Assembly (NCBI GenBank): GCA_019239425.1
Contig: JAFAZX010000091.1
Span: 1 to 42,037 of the forward strand
DNA from: Acidobacteriota bacterium
GTDB taxonomy: Bacteria; Acidobacteriota; Blastocatellia; Pyrinomonadales; Pyrinomonadaceae
Length of the DNA stretch: 42,037 nucleotides
Direction of reading: 5' to 3'
Both the position numbers and the translations under genes were made by a program. The notes under the pieces were generated by a model. The model did no database searches. It was not told the DNA's origin and worked only from the letters and a program-made list of their open reading frames with translations. This document shows, in pieces, positions 24,534-31,730 of this stretch; within the stretch, counting starts at the first letter, position 1, and each line of letters begins with the position of its first letter.

Positions 24534-25157
24534 ATGAAGGACATCAAATTCTACAAGCTCCTCCTCTTCGTCAACGCGCTGGTGCCTCTGGCGCTGTTGG
24601 GGTGGGACTGGCGGCGCGGGCAGTTGGGGGCGAACCCTCTGGACTTGGTGACGCGGACGACGGGGACGTTGACCCTTGTCTTCCTCGTGCTGACGCTCCT
24701 GGTGACGCCTCTGCGGAAGTGGACGGGCGCGAACTGGCTCGTGCGCCTGCGGCGGATGGCCGGGCTCTACGCCTTCTTCTACGGCGCGCTGCACCTGCTC
24801 TGCTACATCTGGTTCGACAAGTGGTTCGACTTCTCGGCCATCGCGCAGGACGTGGCCCGGCGCCGGTTCATCCTCGTCGGCATGCTCGCCTTCACCTCGA
24901 TGGTGCCGCTGGCCGTCACCTCGACCGACAAGATGATCAAGCGGCTCGGCGGCAAGCGCTGGCAGAAGCTCCACCGCCTGACGTACCTCGCGGCGGCCGC
25001 GGGCGTGATTCACTACTACCTGCTCGTCAAGTCGGACGTGCGCAAGCCGCTCGCCTTCGCAGTCGTAGTCGCGGCCCTGCTCGGCTACCGCCTCTTCGCC
25101 GCCTACACGAAGGGCGCCACGCCGCTCTCGCTCAAGGCGCAGTCGCCGCCGCGCTGA
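24534..25157 (+). CDS. msrQ: MsrQ, haem-binding membrane subunit of the MsrPQ system
   Basis: 207 residues from ATG 24534. It has five to six TM helices ('LLLFVNALVPLALLGW', 'LTLVFLVLTLLVTPL', 'LYAFFYGALHLLCYIW', 'KLHRLTYLAAAAGVIHYYLL'), with His residues as haem ligands in the ferric-reductase-like fold. It passes electrons from quinone or flavin to MsrP. No Shine-Dalgarno motif precedes the ATG, which comes 8 nt after the hairpin arm; initiation may depend on coupling or on the hairpin. Confidence 0.9.
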   Translation: MKDIKFYKLLLFVNALVPLALLGWDWRRGQLGANPLDLVTRTTGTLTLVFLVLTLLVTPLRKWTGANWLVRLRRMAGLYAFFYGALHLLCYIWFDKWFDFSAIAQDVARRRFILVGMLAFTSMVPLAVTSTDKMIKRLGGKRWQKLHRLTYLAAAAGVIHYYLLVKSDVRKPLAFAVVVAALLGYRLFAAYTKGATPLSLKAQSPPR

Positions 25158-25314
25158 CGCGCGCCCGCTTCCGCTTCACTTACCAATAAACTTGGAAGCG
25201 CGCCGCCGACCTCCTCACGAAAACGGTTACATATCTCAAGAAATCCTCAACGTTCCTCGGGCATACTCCCGCCCAAGCTTTACCCGTAGAACCAGCCTTA
25301 GGGGGGGAATTACC

Positions 25315-25812
25315 TTGAAGTTTCAGCACGTCACGCCGCGCGTGTGCGCGGCACTCTTCGCACTGCTTTTCACGGCCTTCGCCTGCGCGACGGCGCGCGC
25401 CCAGGCTTCGACCATGACGACCAACGAGAACATCCCTTTCACCAGCAGCCTCTTCAACCCTTGCAACTCCGACCAGGTGACCTTCTCGGGCACGCTGCAC
25501 GTCGTCAACACCATGACGACCGACGCCAGCGGGGGCACGCACCTGAAGACGCATCTCAACTATCAGGACGTGACCGGCACCGGCGTCCCGAGCGGCATCA
25601 CCTACAACGTCCGCACGGTCACCAACGAGGTCATTAACGACAACGACGGCCCGCAGTCCGAGATGACAGTCATCTCGACGGTGAAGATGGTCGCGCGCGG
25701 GCCGGCGCTCGACTACTACATGCGCACGGTGATTCACATCACGGTCAACGCCAACGGCGAGACGACCAGCACGGTGCAAGAGGTCAGCATCGAGTGCCGC
25801 GGCCGCAACTGA
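25315..25812 (+). CDS. Secreted hypothetical protein, 165 residues
   Basis: I place the start at TTG 25315, which follows AGGGGGGGAA and begins a clear signal peptide (MKFQHVTPRVCAALFALLFT, cleavage after ARAQ at about 30). The longer frame from 25192 lacks a ribosome site. The mature part is Thr/Asn-rich with beta-strand alternation ('VTFSGTLHVVNTMTTDASGG', 'NVRTVTNEVINDND') and two Cys, suggesting a small beta-sandwich. Such secreted proteins recur in acidobacteria; function unknown. Confidence 0.7.
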   Translation: MKFQHVTPRVCAALFALLFTAFACATARAQASTMTTNENIPFTSSLFNPCNSDQVTFSGTLHVVNTMTTDASGGTHLKTHLNYQDVTGTGVPSGITYNVRTVTNEVINDNDGPQSEMTVISTVKMVARGPALDYYMRTVIHITVNANGETTSTVQEVSIECRGRN

Positions 25813-26088
25813 TAAGGGGGCGGCCGACTCCGCTCGGGGCCTCTCCCCCCGCCCTCTCCCCTTCGAACAGACGCTTCCGCTCTAAGCCTTCGAGCCAGTT
25901 TGACTGACGTGATTTTCTCAATCAGACCGGCCTGACCGAATCGCCCCGCCGCCGTCTCACTGCGCACTTCCGCACAAAGATAACTATTTCATCGTTTAGT
26001 CCCGCGACCCTTTCCCGGCACGGGGCTTGTAAAGCTTCGGGGTGGCGCACCGTGCGCCGAGGGGAACAGCCCCCCGCCCCGGAGAAGA

Positions 26089-28146
26089 ATGATGAATAGA
26101 CGCAGACCTTATAGTTTCCTCGCACTGCTTCTGCTTCCCGCGCTGCTGCTCCCTTTGGGGCGCACGGCGGCGGCGGGCGGCGGCTCGTCGGGCCGCGGCA
26201 AGGAGGAACGCCCCGAGCACGGCCGGAAGGTTTCGGACGACCTGTTGGAGCGTGTCCACAAGTCCGGCGGCTCGGGCAAAGTCACGGCCATCGTCCAGCC
26301 GAACGGCGACTGGACGGACGAGCAGGAGGGCGCACTGGTCGCGCACGGCGCCCGCGTCAAGCAGAAGCACCAGAACCTCGACTCGCGCGTCGTCGAGTTG
26401 CCGGCCGCGGCGGTCGAGGCGCTGGCCGCGCGCGACGACATCGCGTACGTCTCCGCCGACCGGGAGATGGAGGCGCTCGGGCACCTCTCGCTGACCACGG
26501 GCGCCGACGCCGCGCGCCTGCTCGACACGACGACCTCGACGGCCAACAACGCCCTCGTCAACATCGCCGTCCTCGACTCGGGCGTGGACGTCTGGCACAA
26601 GTCCTTCTACAACCCTGCGGGCTCTTCGACGCGCGTCTCCGGCAACAACATCTTCACGAACGAGGGGCCGACGGGCAGGCTCGACGACTACGGCCACGGC
26701 ACGCACGTCGCCTCGGCGGCGGCCGGCAGCGCGCTCGTCGCGGGCGGCGCGTACAAGGGCGCGGCCTCCGACGGCTTCGTCTACAACATCAAGGTGCTCG
26801 ACTCGCAGGGGCGCGGCACGGTCTCGCAGCTCCTGGCGGCGATGGACTGGGTCATCAGCAACCGCACCCTCTACAACCTGCGCGTCGTCAACCTGTCTCT
26901 GGGGATGCCGGCCGTCGACTCGTACCGCAACGACCCCGTCTGCAAGGCCGTGCGCCGCATGGTCGACCTCGGCATCGTCGTGGTCGTCGCCGCGGGCAAC
27001 GATGGGCACGACGCGCAGGGGCGCAAGCTCTACGGCACCGTCCACTCGCCCGGGATAGAGCCCTCGGCCATCACGGTCGGCGCGACGAACACCTTCGGCA
27101 CGGACACGCGCGCCGACGACGTGGTGACGACCTACAGCTCGCGCGGGCCGACGCGCGGCGCGTGGACGGACGGCGCGGGCCTCGTGCACCACGACAACCT
27201 GATCAAGCCCGACCTCGTCGCCCCCGGCAACAAGGTCATCTGGGCCGCGGCCACGGACAACAACCTCCTGCTCAACCACCCGGAGCTGAACGCCAACGTC
27301 AGCGCCGACAAGACGCGGAACATGATGACGATGAACGGGACTTCGATGGCGGCCCCGCTCGTCGCGGGCGCGGCCTCCTTGCTGCTGCGCCACAACCCGC
27401 GCCTGACGCCCAACCTCGTCAAGGCCATCCTGATGTACACGGCGCAGCCGCTCGCGGGCCACAACGCCTTCGAGCAGGGCGCCGGCCAGCTCAACATCGA
27501 GGGCGCGGTGCGGCTCGCCAAGCTCATCCGCACGGACTTGCCGCAATACTGGAACCCCTCGGTGCTGAACGTGTCGATGCCGGTCGGCACCGCCCTGCTC
27601 AAGACGGGCACGTCGGCGCCGACGCCTTCGACGACGGTCGGCGGCTACACCTTCAACTGGTCGCGCGGGGTCGTGCTGGGTCAGGCGACGGGCTCGGGGC
27701 TCGACCTGATTACGAAGTACCAGAAGGTCTACGGGACGGGCTCGCTGCTGGGCGACGGGACGATGGCGGCGGTCAACGGCTCGGGCGTCCTCATGGCCGA
27801 CCTGACGAAGCTGTCGCTCGGCGTGCTCGTGTCGGATTGTATCTGGACGAGCGCGGGCAGCACGCTCGGCGAGGGCACGCTCTTCCTCGGCAGCGGCGTG
27901 CTGATGGCCGACGGCGTGCTGATGGCCGACGGCGTCATCATGGGCGACGGGACGCTCATCAGCGACTCGGTGCTGATGGCCGACAGCGTGATGATGGGCG
28001 ACGGGACGCTCGTCAACGACTTCACCGCGCGCGCCCAGAGCATCGTGCTCACCGGCGACGCCACCGCCACCATGACCACCGTCCCCGACACCACGACGAC
28101 TACGATAACGGCGCCCACGGCGCCAACTACTGCGAAGAAGAAGTAA
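26089..28146 (+). CDS. Secreted subtilisin-like serine protease (S8) with repetitive 'VLMADG' tail
   Basis: 685 residues from ATG 26089; ATG 26092 fits the GGAG at 26081 better (7 nt). Signal peptide 1-28, I9-like propeptide about 45-130, catalytic domain about 150-470 with Asp163 ('IAVLDSGVD'), His203 ('DDYGHGTHVAS'), Asn305 ('VAAGNDGH') and Ser420 ('MNGTSMAAPLVAG'). Residues about 550-645 are hexapeptide-like repeats: 'SGVLMADGVLMADGVIMGDG', 'TLISDSVLMADSVMMGDGTL', predicted to form a beta-solenoid or surface tail. It ends with a Thr-rich stretch and KKK. It is an extracellular endopeptidase and is convergent with the lanthionine-like operon, so it is also a candidate for leader cleavage, though this is only proximity. 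Confidence 0.9.
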   Translation: MMNRRRPYSFLALLLLPALLLPLGRTAAAGGGSSGRGKEERPEHGRKVSDDLLERVHKSGGSGKVTAIVQPNGDWTDEQEGALVAHGARVKQKHQNLDSRVVELPAAAVEALAARDDIAYVSADREMEALGHLSLTTGADAARLLDTTTSTANNALVNIAVLDSGVDVWHKSFYNPAGSSTRVSGNNIFTNEGPTGRLDDYGHGTHVASAAAGSALVAGGAYKGAASDGFVYNIKVLDSQGRGTVSQLLAAMDWVISNRTLYNLRVVNLSLGMPAVDSYRNDPVCKAVRRMVDLGIVVVVAAGNDGHDAQGRKLYGTVHSPGIEPSAITVGATNTFGTDTRADDVVTTYSSRGPTRGAWTDGAGLVHHDNLIKPDLVAPGNKVIWAAATDNNLLLNHPELNANVSADKTRNMMTMNGTSMAAPLVAGAASLLLRHNPRLTPNLVKAILMYTAQPLAGHNAFEQGAGQLNIEGAVRLAKLIRTDLPQYWNPSVLNVSMPVGTALLKTGTSAPTPSTTVGGYTFNWSRGVVLGQATGSGLDLITKYQKVYGTGSLLGDGTMAAVNGSGVLMADLTKLSLGVLVSDCIWTSAGSTLGEGTLFLGSGVLMADGVLMADGVIMGDGTLISDSVLMADSVMMGDGTLVNDFTARAQSIVLTGDATATMTTVPDTTTTTITAPTAPTTAKKK

Positions 28147-28245
28147 CCAGGTAGACAGTAGCCAGTAGGCATAAGAAGCGGCGCGGCTCTCATCAACCGA
28201 TGAAAGTCGCGCCGCCTGTCTTTCTACTGACTACTGTCTACCTGG
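28147..28245. terminator. Bidirectional terminator hairpin whose right arm encodes the LanC C-terminus
   Basis: The arms CCAGGTAGACAGTAGCCAGT.. (28147-28168) and 28224-28245 pair with one mismatch in 22. A second GC-rich stem lies inside (about 28176-28216, GCGGCGCG..CGCGCCGC). The left arm begins directly after the protease TAA (28144-28146). The right arm encodes the last residues QVDSSQ and the TAG stop of the LanC-like gene. Confidence 0.85.
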
Positions 28246-29495
28246 ATAATCACGACCGGCGGGACGCCCGTGGGGTCGTGGAGGCGGAGGTAGAAGTGGC
28301 CGATGCCGGCGAGGCCGAGGAGGAGGCCGGGGGTCTCGCCGCCTTCGAGGACGCCGCAGGGCCAGGGACTATAGGTCTTGCGGTACTGCTCGACGCCCGC
28401 GCGGCCGACCTGCTCGGCGAGCCGGCGCGCCGAGTCGTCGCCGAAGGCGCGCGCGGCGTAGAGGAGCAGCTCGGCGTTGCCGGCGTTGCCGTGGCAGAGC
28501 GAGTAGTTCGACTGGCCGGGCGCGATGGCCGCGGCGAGCGCGCGGCTCGTGCAGCGGAGCGCGGCCTCGGCCTCGCGCCGGTAAATCTCCTGCTTCGTCA
28601 ACTCGTAGGCGCGCACGCGCGAGAGGCCGATGCCGGGCGCGCCGTGACACCAGGCAGTCATGAAGCCGGGCTGTCCGGGGCTGCCGGCCCACGCGTCGTA
28701 GAGGCCGCGGAAGTCGGGCCAGTTCTCCTGCTGCGGGTCGAACCAATGCCGCTCGTACGCGAAGCCCTGCTCGGCGGCGGCGCGGAACTTCTCTTCCCCG
28801 GTCGCACTCCAAAGCTCGAGCAGCGCCCAGCCGATGCCGGCCGCGCCGTGCGAGAAGCCGTTGAGGTCTTGCTTGCGCCGCCCGGCAGGGATGTTGAGCG
28901 TGTTCCAAGACCAGCCCTCTCGCGTCTTGCGCGCGCTGGTGACGAGGAACTCGCCGTGGCGCCGCGCGAGTTCGAGCAGCGGCCCGCGCCCGTACTTCTT
29001 TCGTAGATGAAGGAGCGCGGGTATGGCCCCGGCGCTGCCCGCGAGCACGTCCGTTCCGCGCTCGTCCGGCTCGACTTCGGCCAGGGTTTCGACTATCTCA
29101 AGTCCGCGGTCAACGAACTCCTGCTCCCCGATCAACTCGCCGATTCTCGTCAGCGCGTAGCCGACGCCCGTGTGCCCCGTGTAGAAGCCGATGCGCGTCT
29201 GCGCGGGCGTCTCCGCGAGCCGCGAGAGCGCCTGACGCGCGCCGCCCACGGCCGTCTCGCGGAAGAGCGGCTCCCCTGTCTGCCTGAAGGCTTCGGCGAG
29301 GAAGAGCGCGACGCCCGCGGTGCCCGAGTAGAGGTCGGGGCCGAAGGCGCGGTGCGCGACCACCCACTGCCCGCCGACGAACTCCATCGAGTCGCCCAGC
29401 CAGTTGCAGCGCGCGCCCGCCCAGACGGCGTCGCGGCACAGGCGCGCGGCGATGTAGTCGGCCGCTTCGAGGAAGGGCTCCGGCGTCGCGCTCAT
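28224..29495 (-). CDS. LanC-like lanthionine cyclase
   Basis: 423 residues. The zinc ligands of LanC cyclases are all present: C283 ('TAWCHGAPGIGLSRV'), C334 and H335 ('SLCHGNAGNAELLL'). H216 ('NGFSHGAAGIGWALLEL') matches the catalytic acid/base. The seven-fold inner-helix pattern (GxxG motifs at about 105-112, 152-158, 217-222, 288-290, 337-340, 394-399) fits the alpha-toroid. It should add Cys thiols to dehydroalanine/dehydrobutyrine to form (methyl)lanthionine. ATG 29495 overlaps the HopA1-gene stop as ATGA, so the two are translationally coupled. The C-terminal tail comes from a repeat arm. The likely substrate is the Cys-rich protein at 31731-33122. Confidence 0.85.
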   Translation of the reverse strand: MSATPEPFLEAADYIAARLCRDAVWAGARCNWLGDSMEFVGGQWVVAHRAFGPDLYSGTAGVALFLAEAFRQTGEPLFRETAVGGARQALSRLAETPAQTRIGFYTGHTGVGYALTRIGELIGEQEFVDRGLEIVETLAEVEPDERGTDVLAGSAGAIPALLHLRKKYGRGPLLELARRHGEFLVTSARKTREGWSWNTLNIPAGRRKQDLNGFSHGAAGIGWALLELWSATGEEKFRAAAEQGFAYERHWFDPQQENWPDFRGLYDAWAGSPGQPGFMTAWCHGAPGIGLSRVRAYELTKQEIYRREAEAALRCTSRALAAAIAPGQSNYSLCHGNAGNAELLLYAARAFGDDSARRLAEQVGRAGVEQYRKTYSPWPCGVLEGGETPGLLLGLAGIGHFYLRLHDPTGVPPVVIIQVDSSQ

Positions 29496-30523
29496 GCGGC
29501 CTCCCGCGCGCGCCTGAAGTCGTACTGATCGACCGACCGCGAGTTGAGGTACGGCGCTTCGAGCGTGAGGCCGTAGCCGGCGAAGTGTCTTTCGACCTCT
29601 TCCAACTTCGAAGCTTCTTCGCGCAGCCCGCGCGCGTGCGCGCCCAACAACCCTTCGGCCAGGATGCGGCAGCGCTGCATGCCGAAGCTCTCGCCGGTGT
29701 AAGGCTCTTCGGCCAGCGCCAGTCCGTCGGCGAGCGGCTTGGTGAAGAGCGGCGCCTCGCGGCGCAGGTGGCGCGCGACCTCTTCGTAGACGGCCTCAAG
29801 CACGCGCGCGGTCACGCGGTAGAAGCGCTTGTCGACGTAGAGCACGGCCGCGTCGGAGCGCACGTAGAAGGCGGAGCTGGTCAGGCACTTGAAGCGGAAC
29901 GGCACCTGAAAGCGGTTGAGTCCGCGCGTGACCGCACGCGCGAGCGGCACGGCCCCTTCGGCGCGCACGTTCCAGTAGAAGCGCACGAGGCTGAAGTTGT
30001 CCGGCCCGCCCTCCTCCGCCTCGCCGAAGGCGAAGTAGAAGCCGGGCTGCACCGTCCTGCTCTCGCGCGCGAAGAAGACGGAGAGGTTCGTCCCCGGCTG
30101 CGGCGCGGCGCCCGGCCCGTCGGTCGAGAGGAACTCGCCCGGCCACAGCGCGCGCGTGCGCCCGCCCTTGTGCGCCATGACCTGCCCCGAAGGCAGAACC
30201 TGAAAGACCTGCCAGCCCGTGTCCCAACGCTCGCGCGTCGCGTTGGCCTCCGACAGGGCGGGCGTGAGTTCGACGCCGTGGACGAGGCCGGGCGTCTCTT
30301 CGCGCAGCGCGCCGTCGAAGGTGCGGCAGTAGCAGTGTTGATAGAGCGTCTGTTCGAGCAGCGCGAGGAGCGGGTTCGCCTGCGGCTGCGCGAAGTGGTG
30401 CGCGTGGCCCTGCGGCTGCGCGGCGGGCGAGAAGCGGCGGCCGGCGAAGTCGAACGAGCCGTCGGCGCGTACCTCTAAGGCGCGGACGATCTTTCCGAGC
30501 TGCGACGTGAACTGCTCTCTCAT
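29492..30523 (-). CDS. HopA1-family protein, putative phospho-Ser/Thr lyase (class V lanthipeptide type)
   Basis: 343 residues from ATG 30523; a GTG at 30532 overlapping the kinase stop is an alternative. Recognisable HopA1-family stretches: 'GFYFAFGEAEEGGPDNFSLV', 'RFYWNVRAEG', 'VPFRFKCLTSSAFYVRSDAA', 'APLFTKPLADGLALAEEP' and 'SFGMQRCRILAEGLL'. In class V lanthipeptide clusters a HopA1-type protein eliminates phosphate from phospho-Ser/Thr to give dehydroamino acids. Its place between an APH-like kinase and a LanC-like cyclase matches this exactly. Start and stop overlaps with both neighbours show one operon. Assignment of lyase activity is by homology and context. Confidence 0.8.
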   Translation of the reverse strand: MREQFTSQLGKIVRALEVRADGSFDFAGRRFSPAAQPQGHAHHFAQPQANPLLALLEQTLYQHCYCRTFDGALREETPGLVHGVELTPALSEANATRERWDTGWQVFQVLPSGQVMAHKGGRTRALWPGEFLSTDGPGAAPQPGTNLSVFFARESRTVQPGFYFAFGEAEEGGPDNFSLVRFYWNVRAEGAVPLARAVTRGLNRFQVPFRFKCLTSSAFYVRSDAAVLYVDKRFYRVTARVLEAVYEEVARHLRREAPLFTKPLADGLALAEEPYTGESFGMQRCRILAEGLLGAHARGLREEASKLEEVERHFAGYGLTLEAPYLNSRSVDQYDFRRAREAA

Positions 30524-30528
30524 CTTCG

Positions 30529-31650
30529 TCACAGGGCCAGCAGGCTGGCGGTGGCCTCCCGGGGGTTCTTGAGGATGTTGAGGCTGAGCTGGAGCAGGTA
30601 GAGCGCGCTCGTCGTGATCTGCGGCGACTGGAACATGTACTCGTAGGCGGTCTGAATCATGCGCGCAGCCGCGTAAGAGACGCTGCGCTCCAGAGACTCG
30701 CGCGCCTCGGCGGCGTTCAGCCCGCGCGTCTCGGTGTAGGTCTTCCAGAAAGCGCGGAGGGCCGGGTGCATCTGCTCGACCGGGAACTGCGCGGCGCCGA
30801 CCAACTGTTCGGCCGGCACGCCCGCGACCGCCGGCATCGAGAAGACCCAAGCCGAGAGGTAAGCCTGGAAGACCGCGCCCGCGTCCCAGCACGCGTCGCC
30901 GAAATCCGCCAGCTCCCAGTCGACGAGCCTGAGCGTCACCTTCCCGCCCGCGCCTTCCTCGTTTCCTTCCCCATCGCTGTCAACGGTGACGTGCACGTTG
31001 TCCCACTTGATGTCCCCGTGGATGAAGCTGTCGAAGCGCCAGCCCGCGCTCAGTCGCTCGAGCGTCGAGGGGAAGTCCGGGTAGCTCTGGATGATGTTAA
31101 GCACCTGCGTGTTCGCGGTGCTCAACTGGCCGAAGAGATTCCTGTCCATCTGGTGCAAAGACAGAATCCAGGGCACGCGCCGCGCGAACGTGTTCGACTT
31201 CGCCCCGTCGCGCAGCCGCCGCCCCATCTCGCGCTGGTACGCGCCGATGATCTGTCCGAGCTGCACGCCGACCTCGACGGGGAACGAGCCGAGCTGCCTG
31301 TGGTATTCGGAGAGGCTCGCGCCCTCGGGCAGAAGCTCGATGACGAGGGCGTGGCGCGCGGGGTCGGAGTCGTGGAACCGCGGCATCAGCGCGGCCAGCG
31401 GCTCGAAGTCGGGGTCGTTCTGCGCGAGCCAGTAGCAGGCCGTCTCGTAGCGCATGGTCTCGACGGCCGCCGGCTCGAAGGTCTTAACCTGCTTGACGAA
31501 GTAGCCGGGGTTCTCCGCCCTGATGACTTTGAAGTTGCGGTTGCGGCTCGTCGCCTCGACGACGAGGAGGTCGCCGTCCACGACCGACTCGAACGACAGG
31601 AGGCCGCGGCCGAGGAGGTAGTGTGCGATGGTCTCTTTGGTAATTAGCAT
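30529..31650 (-). CDS. APH-like kinase (class V lanthipeptide Ser/Thr kinase type)
   Basis: 373 residues from ATG 31650; the frame reaches 31776 but the extra N-terminus is translated hairpin sequence. Aminoglycoside-phosphotransferase fold: Lys53 in 'PGYFVKQVKTFEP', Brenner motif 'FIHGDIKWDNVHV' (HGDxxxxN, 211-218) and 'LRLVDWELADFGDACWD' (metal-binding DWE, 244-246). Family members phosphorylate small molecules, but in class V lanthipeptide pathways the same fold phosphorylates Ser/Thr of the precursor. The following HopA1-type gene starts 5 nt after the stop. I see no strong ribosome site, so expression may depend on the hairpin region upstream. Confidence 0.8.
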   Translation of the reverse strand: MLITKETIAHYLLGRGLLSFESVVDGDLLVVEATSRNRNFKVIRAENPGYFVKQVKTFEPAAVETMRYETACYWLAQNDPDFEPLAALMPRFHDSDPARHALVIELLPEGASLSEYHRQLGSFPVEVGVQLGQIIGAYQREMGRRLRDGAKSNTFARRVPWILSLHQMDRNLFGQLSTANTQVLNIIQSYPDFPSTLERLSAGWRFDSFIHGDIKWDNVHVTVDSDGEGNEEGAGGKVTLRLVDWELADFGDACWDAGAVFQAYLSAWVFSMPAVAGVPAEQLVGAAQFPVEQMHPALRAFWKTYTETRGLNAAEARESLERSVSYAAARMIQTAYEYMFQSPQITTSALYLLQLSLNILKNPREATASLLAL

Positions 31651-31660
31651 CCGAAGTGGA

Positions 31661-31698
31661 CGGCGAGTCCCGCCGCCTTTCGACGGCGGGACTCGCCG
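31661..31698 (-). terminator. Perfect 15-bp hairpin between substrate and kinase genes (attenuator candidate)
   Basis: CGGCGAGTCCCGCCG (31661-31675) pairs exactly with 31684-31698 around an 8-nt loop. It lies in the 80-nt gap after the Cys-rich protein gene. No T-run follows on the minus strand, so full termination is unlikely; a partial terminator or 3' mRNA stabiliser is expected. This would allow much more substrate than enzyme to be made, a frequent arrangement in peptide-modification operons. Confidence 0.75.
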
Positions 31699-31730
31699 GT
31701 TAGGGTCAACGTCGGCGAAGGGCGCTCGCC

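Noticed and set aside
25996..27546. 516-codon minus frame opposite the S8 protease
   Set aside because: Shadow of the GC-rich protease gene; no domain or ribosome site.
28200..29006. Plus-strand frame over the LanC-like gene
   Set aside because: Starts in the terminator hairpin and is an antisense shadow of the zinc-ligand-bearing LanC frame.
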